Positions 32,715-41,241 of a DNA stretch of 64,000 bases are shown here, in pieces. Below the pieces are notes generated by a model, which was given only the letters and a program-made list of their open reading frames with translations, ran no database searches and had not been told where the DNA came from. How positions within the stretch are numbered: position 1 is the stretch's first letter; the number at the start of each line of letters is the position of its first letter. The position numbers were made by a program, and so were the translations under genes. Source of the DNA: Clostridia bacterium (GTDB lineage Bacteria > Bacillota > Clostridia > Oscillospirales > Acutalibacteraceae); contig JAGAOT010000013.1 of assembly GCA_017623615.1 (NCBI GenBank), positions 1 to 64,000 on the forward strand, given 5' to 3'.

Positions 32715-33479
32715 TTAAAAAATATATTTGACGGGTGATTGCTGCGGTATAATCTCAACATCGCAATCAAAATTTTTTCTAATGTTGTCTGCCAGTGCAG
32801 CAACAACAGGATTTTCCGTTTCAAAATGACCTGCCGCAATCAAGGTTATGCCGATTTGCGCGGCTTCCAAAAACTCGTGGTGCTTGGCTTCGCCCGTTAT
32901 ATAGGCATCGCAGCCTGCCGCGGCAACGTCGCGAATAAAATCGCCGCCCGCACCGCCGCAAAGCGCAACTTTTTTTATAGGCTTTCCGCCGTCTGCCGTG
33001 ACGGCGCATGCAGAAAGCTTTTCGCAAACAAGCTTTGCAAGGCTGTCGGCATCGGTTTCTGCAATTTCGCAAACCCTAATCATTTCGGTTTCGCCGTTTT
33101 CCGAAAGGGGAGCGGCATTCTCAAAGCCGAGCTTTTCGGCAAGCACATCGTTAACACCGCCTGCAGCAATGTCAAGAGAAGTGTGTGCGCATATTGCGGA
33201 AATTCCGTTCTTTGCCAGCAGATACGCGGGGTCACTTGCCAAAAAGGTTTTTGCGGGTCTGAAAATCACGGGATGATGGCTGACTATCAAATCAATTCCG
33301 TTTTCTGCGGCATATTTAACCGCATCTGCTGTAATATCAAGCACAACGCCGATTTTGTTAACCTCACAGTCGGCATCTCCTACGAGCAGACCGCTGTTAT
33401 CCCACTCGCATTGCTTTTCAAACGGCGCAATGCTGCCGATAAAATCAAAGATATCTTTAACTGTCGGAGTGCATTTCAT
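32715..33479 (-). CDS. Nif3-like dinuclear metal centre protein (DUF34/GTP cyclohydrolase 1 type 2-like)
   Basis: A 254-residue Nif3/YqfO-type protein with the short form, lacking the inserted PII-like domain of the Bacillus homologue. Metal-ligand motifs are LIVSHHPVIFRP, CAHTSLD and the C-terminal GHFETENPVV. The family forms hexameric rings with two metal ions per subunit; its reaction is not established. The start overlaps the end of trmK by 23 bases, so the two are translationally coupled, and trmK-nif3 pairing is a widely conserved gene order in Firmicutes. Confidence 0.93.
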   Translation of the reverse strand: MKCTPTVKDIFDFIGSIAPFEKQCEWDNSGLLVGDADCEVNKIGVVLDITADAVKYAAENGIDLIVSHHPVIFRPAKTFLASDPAYLLAKNGISAICAHTSLDIAAGGVNDVLAEKLGFENAAPLSENGETEMIRVCEIAETDADSLAKLVCEKLSACAVTADGGKPIKKVALCGGAGGDFIRDVAAAGCDAYITGEAKHHEFLEAAQIGITLIAAGHFETENPVVAALADNIRKNFDCDVEIIPQQSPVKYIF

Positions 33480-34152
33480 TTATGATTTCCTCCATTTCGA
33501 GAGTAACCTTTTCAAGATATTCCGCATTTTCTTCCGAGCCGTGAAGCTTTTCCGCTTCAAGCTTTTTAATGAGCCTTGCATGAATATTTTCAAGATAAAG
33601 CCTTGCTTCGGGCTTTTTGCATTCGGGCAGTCTGCCCGTGTATATGTATGAAACGGGCGCTTTAATTTCATTGCCCGTATATTCCGCTGCCATGGCGCAA
33701 TAGAGCTTGCCGCCGTCCGTGCATGCATCTTCGAAAAGTATCTCAAAGCCGTTTTCAACAAAAAATCTGCGTATATCCTCCGCGTGTGACTGCGGCTGCA
33801 CGATTATGCGCTTTGCGGGGTCTTTGAGCCAATATGCCCTTGAAACAAGCTCCTGCATCAGTGTGCCGCCCATGCCGCACATTATAAAATCCTGCGCTTC
33901 GAATGGCTCAATTTCGTCGAAGCCGTCCGACAGACGCAAGGTGATTTTATCCTCAATTCCGTAGTGCTCAACAGTTTTTTTTGCATTATCAAGCGGACCC
34001 TTACGCACATCGCACGCAAGAGCCTTTGGCGAAATACCGTTTAAAACAAGATAGGCGGGGAGATAGGCGTGGTCCGTGCCGATATCGGCAACGGTGTTAC
34101 CCATTCGCACCATTCTCGCCGCCATGAGCATTCTTTGCGAAAGATTAAGCAT
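33457..34152 (-). CDS. trmK: tRNA (adenine-22-N1)-methyltransferase
   Basis: Methylates N1 of adenine 22 in the D-loop of certain tRNAs with S-adenosylmethionine. It starts MLNLSQRMLMAARMV; the ATG at 34152 is chosen over an in-frame TTG at 34161 because it overlaps the stop of the preceding gene (ATGCTTAA), which favours coupled translation. The SAM-binding site is NTVADIGTDHAYLPAYLV and the catalytic segment is FIMCGMGGTLMQELV, both diagnostic for TrmK; a C-terminal coiled coil follows (about residues 190-231). The 231 residues match the family. It is followed by nif3 with overlap. Confidence 0.95.
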   Translation of the reverse strand: MLNLSQRMLMAARMVRMGNTVADIGTDHAYLPAYLVLNGISPKALACDVRKGPLDNAKKTVEHYGIEDKITLRLSDGFDEIEPFEAQDFIMCGMGGTLMQELVSRAYWLKDPAKRIIVQPQSHAEDIRRFFVENGFEILFEDACTDGGKLYCAMAAEYTGNEIKAPVSYIYTGRLPECKKPEARLYLENIHARLIKKLEAEKLHGSEENAEYLEKVTLEMEEIINEMHSDS

Positions 34153-34351
34153 TCTTTGCAAGGAAAGCGTTGATTTTTGAGATAAGCTCGTCAGCGTTTA
34201 CGCCATGAACCATGCAAGCCTGCGCAACGGATTCGTTTCTTGCGGAGGGGCAGCCGAGGCAATGCATTCCCATTTCAAGGAAGAAGGGAGCAACCTCGCG
34301 GTTAGCATCAAGAATTTCGCCGATTTTCATGTCTTTTGTAATTTCAGTCAT
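34145..34351 (-). CDS. DUF1858-domain protein
   Basis: A 68-residue protein consisting of one DUF1858 domain: MTEITKDMKIGEILDANREV, then FFLEMGMHCLGCPSARNESV with the CxxC pair that is typical of small members of this family. Related domains occur in ScdA/RIC iron-sulfur repair proteins and next to hybrid-cluster proteins, so a metal or iron-sulfur role is plausible but unproven. AAAGGATG precedes the ATG. It opens the minus-strand operon, its stop overlapping the start of trmK by eight bases; a promoter (TTGATA-17-TATAAT) lies at 34383-34411. Confidence 0.93.
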   Translation of the reverse strand: MTEITKDMKIGEILDANREVAPFFLEMGMHCLGCPSARNESVAQACMVHGVNADELISKINAFLAKNA

Positions 34352-34382
34352 GTCAAAACATCCTTTCTATTTTATATATAGT

Positions 34383-34411
34383 ATTATATCACATTAAATT
34401 TTTAATATCAA
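34383..34411 (-). promoter_or_regulatory. Promoter of the DUF1858-trmK-nif3-rqcH operon
   Basis: Minus-strand TTGATA (34411-34406), 17-nt spacer, TATAAT (34388-34383). Confidence 0.78.
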
Positions 34412-34422
34412 TAGCAATATAT

Positions 34423-34451
34423 TTGACATTCTTGCATTTGCATTGTAAAAT
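34423..34451 (+). promoter_or_regulatory. Promoter of the two flavoprotein genes
   Basis: Perfect TTGACA (34423-34428), 17-nt spacer, TAAAAT (34446-34451), divergent from and only 12 bases away from the operon promoter on the other strand. Confidence 0.8.
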
Positions 34452-34488
34452 ATATAATCGGTAATTCAAAAGCAAGGAGGCGCAAGCG

Positions 34489-35709
34489 GTGAAAAGCTAT
34501 GATTTGATTATTGTCGGCGGATGCTCTGCAGGTATCGTTGCCGCTATCAATGCCAAAAGGCAAAACTCCGATTTAAAAATCGCCGTGCTTGAAAAGCTGC
34601 CGCGAATCGGCAAAAAGCTTTTGGCAACGGGCAACGGCAAGTGCAACCTCACCAACCAAAATGCCCTTGACCATAATTATGTCGGCGGGGAATTTGCTGC
34701 TTTTGCGCTTCAAAAATATAATCCGCAAACCGTAACCGAGTTTTTCGCTTCGCTCGGTCTGCTTTGCTATGCCGATTCCTGCGGCAGAGTTTATCCCGAA
34801 AGTAATACGGCTTCTTCCGTTGTTGATGCTCTGCGCTTTGAGCTTGACCGCCTGAAAATCGATGTTTACTGTGACACACAGATAACCGATATAAAAAAGA
34901 AAAACGGGTTTTTGCTTAACGGTGATTTTCAATGCAAAAAGCTGATAATAGCGGCGGGCGGCAAGTCCTCGCCCTCGCAAGGGTCGGACGGCAGCGGCTA
35001 TGCCCTTGCAAAAATGCTTGGTCACAGCATAACAAGGCTTTACCCCGCGCTTGTGCCGCTGTGCGCATCGCCCGAAATAACAAAGCCGATGAAGGGTGTC
35101 AGGGTCAGAAATGTTAACCTCACGCTTAAAGGCGAAAGAAAAATAGCTCAAACGAGCGGGGAAATACTTTTCACAGACTACGGTATATCCGGAATAGCCG
35201 CCATGGAGCTTGCGGCGCATGCGCAGAAATATATAGACAATGTAAAGCATAATCCCTTTACTTATATCGACTTTATGCCGCAGATGAGCTTTAATGAGCT
35301 TTTTGAATACTTGAAAAATCTTAATAAAATCAAGGGATTCTGCCAAATTGACAATCTTTTGACTGGATTTCTTCCGAAAGCCGTCGGAATAGCAATTTGT
35401 AAAGCAACCAAACTTTACAAAGCAGACAAAAATATATCTGAATTATCTGAACGTGATTTGCGCGCAATAGCCGAAAAAATTAAGAATTTTCCGCTTGAAA
35501 TCACAGGAACGAAGGGCTTTATAAATGCGCAGGTAACGAGCGGAGGTATTAAAACAGAAGAAATCGACCCCGAAACAATGCAGTCCAATATCTGCAAGGG
35601 GCTATATTTTGCGGGCGAGATAATTGATGTTGACGGCGGCTGCGGCGGCTTCAATCTTCAATGGGCGTGGGCATCGGGAATGCTTGCGGGTGAACTGAAT
35701 GAGGTATAA
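34489..35709 (+). CDS. NAD(P)/FAD-dependent oxidoreductase, HI0933/YhiN (BaiN-like) family
   Basis: A 406-residue cytosolic flavoprotein. The GTG start at 34489 lies eight nucleotides after AAGGAGG. The N-terminal Rossmann motif reads DLIIVGGCSAGIVAAINAK with the second Gly changed to Cys in the usual GxGxxG, followed by the family-specific KLLATGNGKCNLTN and GGKSSPSQGSDGSGY; the C-terminal FAD contact is EIIDVDGGCGGFNLQWAW. Members include BaiN, a bile-acid 7-dehydroxylation reductase, but most are of unknown substrate. The next gene, another flavoprotein, starts two bases after its stop, so the two are an operon. Confidence 0.9.
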   Translation: MKSYDLIIVGGCSAGIVAAINAKRQNSDLKIAVLEKLPRIGKKLLATGNGKCNLTNQNALDHNYVGGEFAAFALQKYNPQTVTEFFASLGLLCYADSCGRVYPESNTASSVVDALRFELDRLKIDVYCDTQITDIKKKNGFLLNGDFQCKKLIIAAGGKSSPSQGSDGSGYALAKMLGHSITRLYPALVPLCASPEITKPMKGVRVRNVNLTLKGERKIAQTSGEILFTDYGISGIAAMELAAHAQKYIDNVKHNPFTYIDFMPQMSFNELFEYLKNLNKIKGFCQIDNLLTGFLPKAVGIAICKATKLYKADKNISELSERDLRAIAEKIKNFPLEITGTKGFINAQVTSGGIKTEEIDPETMQSNICKGLYFAGEIIDVDGGCGGFNLQWAWASGMLAGELNEV

Positions 35710-35711
35710 AT

Positions 35712-37319
35712 ATGATTAAAATAAATGAAATCAAGCTTCCGCTTGAAAGCGGAGAAACCGAGCTTCGAGCGGCGGCGGCAAAGGCGCTTCGCTGCAAGGC
35801 GGATAAAATTCAATCACTTCAAATAACAAAAAAAGCGGTTGACTCCAGAAAAAAAGATAATATTTTCTTTGTTTATAACGTTGCGGTTGAGGTAGAGTCG
35901 GATGAAAAATCCGTTGTTGCACATGCGAAAAATTCAAAGGTCGAGATAGGTGTTCCGTATAAATATGAAATGCCAGAAATCCGCCGAACAAGCACTCTGC
36001 GCCCCGTTATTGCGGGCTTCGGCCCTGCAGGCTTTTATGCCGCTTTGATTTTGGCGAGAGCGGGGCTTAAACCGCTTGTTATCGAGCGCGGAGCGGATGT
36101 TGATACGCGCACAAAGGATGTTAACGGCTTCTGGACAACAAAAAAGCTCAACCCCGAAAGCAATGTTCAGTTCGGCGAAGGCGGCGCAGGAACTTTTTCT
36201 GACGGCAAGCTGACAACGGGCATTAAAGACCCTCTTTGCAGAAAGGTTGTTGAGGAGCTTGTTGCCCACGGTGCACCGCCCGAAATTGCTTATTCCTCAA
36301 CCCCGCATATCGGCACGGACAAGCTCGGCGCGGTGGTTAAAGCATTCCGCGAAGAAATAATTTCTCTCGGCGGCGAAGTGCGATTTGGCTGGAAGCTGAC
36401 GGATTTGATTATTGCCAACGGCGTTGTGCAGGGCATAACCTGCCAAAATCCGAACGGCGGTATTGAAGATATCGAAACGGACACTCTTTTACTCTGTATC
36501 GGGCATTCTGCGAGGGATACCGTTGAAATGCTCTATAAAAAAGGCATAAAAATCATGCAGAAGCCGTTTTCTGTTGGAGTTCGCATTGAGCATCCGCGCG
36601 AGATGGTTGACAAGGCGCAATATGGGTCTTTTGCGGGTCACCCCGCTTTGGGTGCGGCAAATTACAAGCTTGCGTGCCACCCCGAACACGGCAGGGGAGC
36701 ATATACCTTTTGCATGTGCCCCGGCGGCACGGTTGTTGCTGCGGCTTCCGAGGAAGGTCATGTTGTCGTTAACGGAATGAGCGAATATGCGCGCGACGGC
36801 GAAAACTCCAATGCGGCATTGCTTGTGGGCATCGAGCCCGAGCATTTCGGCAGCGACCACCCCTTGGCGGGCATTGAACTGCAAAGAAAAATTGAAAAAA
36901 CCGCTTTCGAGCTTGGCGGCGGCGACTACAGCGCACCTGCCCAGACAATCGGTGATTTTTTGAACAATACACCCTCAAAAAAGCTTTCTTATGTTAAACC
37001 CACCTGCGCAACGGGTGTTACCCCGGGCGATATCCGCAAGGTTTTGCCCGAAAAGGTGACGGATATAATGGCGAAGGCTATTGTTAAAATGGATAAGAGC
37101 CTCAACGGCTTTGCGTTGCCCGACGGCGTTTTGACCGCGCCCGAAACCCGCTCCTCCGCACCGGTACGCATTCTTCGTGACGAGCTTTATCAGTCCAATA
37201 TAAGAGGACTTTATCCCTGTGGCGAGGGTGCAGGCTATGCGGGCGGAATCGTTTCCGCGGCGGTTGACGGCATTCGCTGTGCCCATGCGGTTTTGATTGA
37301 CGAAAGCGATGAATGGTGA
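35712..37319 (+). CDS. FAD-dependent dehydrogenase, COG2509 type
   Basis: A 535-residue flavoprotein. An N-terminal domain of about 90 residues (ALRCKADKIQSLQITKKAVD) precedes the FAD-binding Rossmann fold at about 95 (PVIAGFGPAGFYAALILARA), followed by NVQFGEGGAGTFSDGKLTTG, a family hallmark, and the C-terminal GLYPCGEGAGYAGGIVSAAV which closes the FAD site. The protein family is widespread in anaerobic Firmicutes; its substrate is unknown. It lies two bases after the HI0933-type gene and runs to the start of a small unknown gene. Confidence 0.9.
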   Translation: MIKINEIKLPLESGETELRAAAAKALRCKADKIQSLQITKKAVDSRKKDNIFFVYNVAVEVESDEKSVVAHAKNSKVEIGVPYKYEMPEIRRTSTLRPVIAGFGPAGFYAALILARAGLKPLVIERGADVDTRTKDVNGFWTTKKLNPESNVQFGEGGAGTFSDGKLTTGIKDPLCRKVVEELVAHGAPPEIAYSSTPHIGTDKLGAVVKAFREEIISLGGEVRFGWKLTDLIIANGVVQGITCQNPNGGIEDIETDTLLLCIGHSARDTVEMLYKKGIKIMQKPFSVGVRIEHPREMVDKAQYGSFAGHPALGAANYKLACHPEHGRGAYTFCMCPGGTVVAAASEEGHVVVNGMSEYARDGENSNAALLVGIEPEHFGSDHPLAGIELQRKIEKTAFELGGGDYSAPAQTIGDFLNNTPSKKLSYVKPTCATGVTPGDIRKVLPEKVTDIMAKAIVKMDKSLNGFALPDGVLTAPETRSSAPVRILRDELYQSNIRGLYPCGEGAGYAGGIVSAAVDGIRCAHAVLIDESDEW

Positions 37320-37323
37320 TAAG

Positions 37324-37716
37324 ATGGCAAATCTTGAAAAACTGACGGACGAACAGCTTGCAAGGCGCATGTCGAAATATATTTCAATGCTTCAAAGCAT
37401 AGCCGTGCGTGCGGAATATTATTCGCTCGGTCAATGCGGCGAAAAAGAGCTTAAAGAGCTTGCGGACGATTATAAGAATATCCGCGATTCAATCCGCGAG
37501 GATTCGCGCTATCTCAACTACGGCAGAGATAAAAAGGGCAGTCTGCTTTTATGGGATAAATATTTCCCGAGTGTAAGCGAAGCCGCGGCATGGGGACTTT
37601 ATGCCGACCCGTGCGGCAATTTTGATAAGGAATATTTCAAAAGCCTTGCCGATGCCGAGGAACGTTTAACCAAATATTATTCATATGACTATTGGCGGAT
37701 AATTGCAGAGGAATAA
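37324..37716 (+). CDS. Hypothetical helical protein
   Basis: Not recognised. From the ATG at 37324 the protein has 130 residues; an alternative start at 37297 would overlap the flavoprotein gene. It is soluble, rich in charged and aromatic residues, and predicted helical: ANLEKLTDEQLARRMSKYIS, then ELADDYKNIRDSIREDSRYL and a C-terminal YYSYDYWRIIAEE. There is no signal peptide or membrane segment. It begins five bases after the COG2509 stop and is followed by a strong terminator at 37734-37761, so it is the last gene of the flavoprotein operon. Confidence 0.65.
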   Translation: MANLEKLTDEQLARRMSKYISMLQSIAVRAEYYSLGQCGEKELKELADDYKNIRDSIREDSRYLNYGRDKKGSLLLWDKYFPSVSEAAAWGLYADPCGNFDKEYFKSLADAEERLTKYYSYDYWRIIAEE

Positions 37717-37728
37717 AAATATATTGTT

Positions 37729-37761
37729 TGTATGGCGGGGGCTTTGCTCCCGCCGTTTTTT
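37729..37761 (+). terminator. Terminator built on the GGCGGG-type intergenic repeat
   Basis: GGCGGGGGC (37734-37742) pairs with GCTCCCGCC (37746-37754) with one G-U, followed by six T. The sequence GTATGGCGGGGGCTTTGCTC continuing CCGCCG resembles the repeats at 19178-19202 (inverted) and 20635-20659. Confidence 0.8.
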
Positions 37762-37762
37762 A

Positions 37763-37792
37763 TCATATTTCCCGATATGTTAATCATATAAT
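37763..37792 (+). promoter_or_regulatory. Sigma-E-like sporulation promoter
   Basis: TCATATT (37763-37769) fits the Bacillus sigma-E -35 consensus KMATATT exactly; 15 nt later CATATAAT (37785-37792) differs by one base from the -10 consensus CATACAMT. It lies 33 nt before the SpoIVFA-like start codon; spoIVF is sigma-E controlled in Bacillus. Confidence 0.6.
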
Positions 37793-37824
37793 CAACTAAA
37801 ATGACTTAACACGGGGGAATTAAA

Positions 37825-38736
37825 ATGGACTATGATTTTCAGGCACCGCAGAGAACGGAGCGTGACGAATACCGAAGCAGATTTAAGTTCGCCGACGAGG
37901 ATGCACCCGCCGCAAAAAGCAGGCAAAAGAATAAGCCGAAAACAAAAACAGATTATCTCATAAGGCTCATTCTGCTGCAAAGCGTGCTGAGCATTCTTAT
38001 TGTTTCGGGCGTTTTTCTTGCCTCTAAAATCAGCCCGTCTTATTTCGAACGCATGAAAGAGGACTACGGCAGAATAATGCAGAAAAATATGTCTGTGGGC
38101 GATATTGCGGGTGACCTGAAGGAAGCGGCGCAGTTTGTTTTTAAACCCGTCTCAGAAAGCGAAGAAAACGCCGAAGAAGCTTTTTCTGTTAATACATATC
38201 AAGTGACAAGCGATGAAACGGGCGAAACGATTGCCGTCGGCGAAATAATCGAAAACGGCTCGGGCGGCAATGATATTGAATCCGTTCAGGCGGCGAAGGG
38301 CACTTCGTTTGCGGATTACTATGTCAGCGATGAGCCGGTTATGCCTGTTGCGGGTGCGCGGATAACCTCGCGCTTCGGCTACAGAACTCATCCGATAAAG
38401 GGCAGCTACGGCTTTCATACGGGGCTTGATTTGGCAGCAGCGGAGGGTACTCCCGTTTCTGCCGTGTTTTACGGCACGGTTGCCGAAACGGGCGAGGACG
38501 ATGCATGGGGAAAATATGTTTTGATTGAGCATTCCGAGGGGCTTTTGACATATTACTGCCATTTGTCCGAAATTTATGTTGATGAGGGCGCGGTTATCAG
38601 GCAGGGCGAAACGGTGGGTCTTGTCGGCTCAACGGGCTGGTCAACCGGACCTCATCTGCATTTTGAGGTCAGAATAAACGGAGTGAGGGTTGACCCCGAA
38701 ATGCTTCTCTATCCCGAAAATGCCGATGAAGCTTGA
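37825..38736 (+). CDS. SpoIVFA/SpoIIQ-like membrane M23 protein
   Basis: A 303-residue single-pass membrane protein. The cytoplasmic N-terminus (about 50 residues, charged) is followed by a membrane helix (LIRLILLQSVLSILIVSGVF, residues 52-71) and, after a linker, a C-terminal M23 domain at about 175-295 with RITSRFGYRTHP, HTGLDLA and the HLHFEVR motif. The metal ligands (H-x3-D and H-x-H) are present, unlike the degenerate domain of Bacillus SpoIVFA. The next gene is an M50 intramembrane protease overlapping its end, the arrangement of spoIVFA-spoIVFB, where the A protein holds the protease inactive. A sigma-E-like promoter lies upstream. A SpoIIQ-like role is the alternative. Confidence 0.82.
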   Translation: MDYDFQAPQRTERDEYRSRFKFADEDAPAAKSRQKNKPKTKTDYLIRLILLQSVLSILIVSGVFLASKISPSYFERMKEDYGRIMQKNMSVGDIAGDLKEAAQFVFKPVSESEENAEEAFSVNTYQVTSDETGETIAVGEIIENGSGGNDIESVQAAKGTSFADYYVSDEPVMPVAGARITSRFGYRTHPIKGSYGFHTGLDLAAAEGTPVSAVFYGTVAETGEDDAWGKYVLIEHSEGLLTYYCHLSEIYVDEGAVIRQGETVGLVGSTGWSTGPHLHFEVRINGVRVDPEMLLYPENADEA

Positions 38737-39325
38737 TTTTGGTCAGACCGCGCTGAAAATCAATGTTTCCTTTGCCGCGGCGGTAACTTTGATGCTGATT
38801 CTTGATTCAAGCGGCGTTTGCGCCGTTGCTCTGCTTTGCTGTGTGATACACGAGGCGGGGCACATAATCTGTTTGCTTGCGCTTGGCGAAAAGCCAAAAA
38901 AAATTGAGCTTTCGTTTTACGGAATTAAATTGGAGCGCGCACAGCTTCCATGCATTAAAAATGCGGATGAAATTGCGGTTTATGCCTCGGGACCCGTGAT
39001 GAATTTTGTTTTGTCCGCTCTGCTTTTTATTGCTTCAAACGGAATGCCGAGCCTTAAAACCGCGGCGCTTATCAGCCTTTGCGTGGGTGCGTTTAACCTT
39101 ATTCCGTGCCGACCGCTTGACGGCGGCAACATTCTTTTTGCCGCGCTTTACCGCATTGCAGGCGAAGAAAAAGCGGAAAAGGCATGCCGATTTGTGTCAC
39201 TTTGCATGATAATGCCGCTGGGGATTGCAGGCGTTTTCCTCGCGTTAAAAAAAGGAAACTTCACTCTGCTTGCCGTTGCGGCTTATCTTGCCGTTTGTGT
39301 TTTCGCAAGCAAAAAGAAACTGTAG
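38720..39325 (+). CDS. M50 intramembrane metalloprotease, SpoIVFB-like
   Basis: Multi-pass membrane protease of about 201 residues, expected to cleave pro-sigma-K in the mother cell. The zinc site is VIHEAGHI (HExxH) near residue 45, and the third-ligand motif is NLIPCRPLDGGN at about 130; both match site-2-type proteases, and hydrophobic segments flank them. The start is the ATG at 38720 or 38726, inside the end of the SpoIVFA-like gene (17- or 11-base overlap), so the two are coupled. There is no C-terminal CBS domain, the domain by which Bacillus SpoIVFB senses ATP. Sigma-K and BofA are not in this window. Confidence 0.85.
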   Translation: MPMKLDFGQTALKINVSFAAAVTLMLILDSSGVCAVALLCCVIHEAGHIICLLALGEKPKKIELSFYGIKLERAQLPCIKNADEIAVYASGPVMNFVLSALLFIASNGMPSLKTAALISLCVGAFNLIPCRPLDGGNILFAALYRIAGEEKAEKACRFVSLCMIMPLGIAGVFLALKKGNFTLLAVAAYLAVCVFASKKKL

Positions 39326-39384
39326 ATTTTTTCATAAATATATGTTATTATATTTCAGATAAAATATGATTTAGGAGAAAATCT

Positions 39385-41241
39385 ATGTATCCCAAAGAAC
39401 TCGAAAAGTTTTTGCTTAAGGTGCAAAAGCCCGGCAGATATACGGGCGGCGAGCTTAACAGCATAGTCAAGGATAAGTCAAAGGTGGATATCCGTTATGC
39501 CTTCTGCTTCCCCGACACATATGAAATAGGCATGTCGCACCTCGGCATGAAAATACTCTATTCCCTTGTTAACGCAAGAGAAGATGCATGGTGCGAAAGA
39601 GTTTTTGCGCCCGATGTTGACATGGAGCAGGTGATGCGTGAAAACGGCATCCCCCTCTATGCGCTCGAAAGCGGCGACGCGATAAAGAATTTTGACCTTA
39701 TCGGCTTCACCATGCAGTATGAATTAAGCTATACCAACGTTCTGAATATGCTCGACCTTGCAGGGCTCCCTGTCAGGTCAAAGGACAGAACATCGCTCAC
39801 GCCCATTGTTATTGCGGGCGGCGCATGCGTTTGCAATGCCGAGCCTATGGCAGAGTTTTTCGATATAACTCTGCCCGGCGACGGCGAAGAGGTTACAAAC
39901 GAGCTTATAGATTTGCTCAAAGAATACAAGGCAAAGGGCGCAACGAAGCAGGAATTTCTCGTTGCCGCCGCTCAAATCAAAGGCGTTTATGTGCCCTCAC
40001 TCTATGAGGTTGAGTATAACGAGGACAACACCGTTAAGTCGATAACCCCCACCTGCGGTGCACCCGCAAAGGTTGAAAAACGCAATGTTGCCGACCTTGA
40101 CAAGATGTTTGCGCCGAGCGAATTTGTTGTTCCGTTTCTTGAAGTTGTTCACGACAGAACAACGGTTGAAATTTTCCGCGGATGCATCAGAGGATGCAGA
40201 TTTTGCCAGGCGGGATTTTTAAACAGACCCCTGCGAAGCAAATCTCCGAGAATCGTTGAACAGCAATGCCGCGCAATCTGCGAGAGCACGGGCTATGACG
40301 AAATTTCTCTCTGCTCTTTGAGCACAAGTGACTACAGAGGGCTTGAAACGCTTATCAAAAACATGCTTCCGTGGACGATTGACGAAAAAATCAACATTGC
40401 TCTGCCGTCACTCCGCGCGGATAACTTCCCCAAGGAGCTCATGGAAAAGCTCAACGCCGTGCGCAGAAGCGGCTTGACCTTTGCACCCGAAGCGGGCACA
40501 CAGCGTTTGAGGGATGTTATCAATAAAAACATAACCGAAGAAGAGGTTTTGACCACCGCGGCGCAGGCTTTTGCGGGCGGTTGGACGGCGGTTAAGCTCT
40601 ATTTCATGATTGGCTTGCCCACCGAAACCGAAGAAGATATTCAGGGAATTGCAAACCTTGCACAGGCTGTTGTTGATGAATTTTATAAAAATCCCGACAA
40701 GCCCAAGGGCAAGGGAGTCAATGTCAGCGTAAGCCTTGCTTCGCTTGTTCCGAAGCCCTTTACTCCGTTCCAATGGGAGCCGCAGGATAAGCCCGATGTG
40801 CTTATTGAAAAGCAGGATTATCTTATTTCCTGCGTAAAAACAAGAAAAGTCAGCGTTTCCCGCCATGTGCCTTGGACAAGCTTCCTTGAGGGCGTTTTTG
40901 CAAGGGGCGACAGACGCCTTGCCGATGTTATCGAAACCGCGTGGCGCAAGGGCTGCAAAATGGACGGCTGGTCAGAGCACCTCAAAAAAGATGCGTGGGA
41001 AGAAAGCTTCGCCGAAAACGGAATTGACCCGTTCTTCTACACCGCAAGGCGCAGAGAATATGACGAAATTCTTCCGTGGGACCACATGGACTATGGCGTG
41101 ACCAAAAAGTTCCTTATAAACGAAAACAAAAAGGCTCACAAGGGTGAAACAACCGCTTGCTGCCGCGAAAAATGCGCAGGCTGCGGCGCAAACAAACTCA
41201 ACGGAGGTGCGTGCGATGAAATCGGTAAGACTGTGGTTTAA
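39385..41241 (+). CDS. B12-binding-domain radical SAM protein, TIGR03960 type
   Basis: A 618-residue radical SAM enzyme of unknown substrate. The N-terminal part (residues 1-220) has a B12-binding-like fold (YAFCFPDTYEIGMSHLGMKI), the radical SAM core at about 235-470 carries the cluster motif CIRGCRFCQAGF (C-x3-C-x2-C), and the C-terminal tail ends in a Cys-rich segment CCREKCAGCGANKLNGG. The gene is followed with a 26-base overlap by the DUF2344/TIGR03936 partner, which is the constant companion of this family; together they are usually found just upstream of rng and rplU. Here rplS follows instead. A tRNA- or cofactor-modification role has been suggested but is not established. Confidence 0.92.
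   Translation: MYPKELEKFLLKVQKPGRYTGGELNSIVKDKSKVDIRYAFCFPDTYEIGMSHLGMKILYSLVNAREDAWCERVFAPDVDMEQVMRENGIPLYALESGDAIKNFDLIGFTMQYELSYTNVLNMLDLAGLPVRSKDRTSLTPIVIAGGACVCNAEPMAEFFDITLPGDGEEVTNELIDLLKEYKAKGATKQEFLVAAAQIKGVYVPSLYEVEYNEDNTVKSITPTCGAPAKVEKRNVADLDKMFAPSEFVVPFLEVVHDRTTVEIFRGCIRGCRFCQAGFLNRPLRSKSPRIVEQQCRAICESTGYDEISLCSLSTSDYRGLETLIKNMLPWTIDEKINIALPSLRADNFPKELMEKLNAVRRSGLTFAPEAGTQRLRDVINKNITEEEVLTTAAQAFAGGWTAVKLYFMIGLPTETEEDIQGIANLAQAVVDEFYKNPDKPKGKGVNVSVSLASLVPKPFTPFQWEPQDKPDVLIEKQDYLISCVKTRKVSVSRHVPWTSFLEGVFARGDRRLADVIETAWRKGCKMDGWSEHLKKDAWEESFAENGIDPFFYTARRREYDEILPWDHMDYGVTKKFLINENKKAHKGETTACCREKCAGCGANKLNGGACDEIGKTVV

Noticed and set aside
32739..33485. Long open frame antisense to nif3
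   Set aside because: It has no ribosome binding site and mirrors the codon bias of nif3, which has clear family motifs on the other strand. The similar frames opposite the YfcC gene (61901-62641) and the MFS gene (59478-60095) are rejected for the same reason.
36000..36050. Frameshift in the COG2509 flavoprotein
   Set aside because: The frame is open throughout and all motifs are in order.
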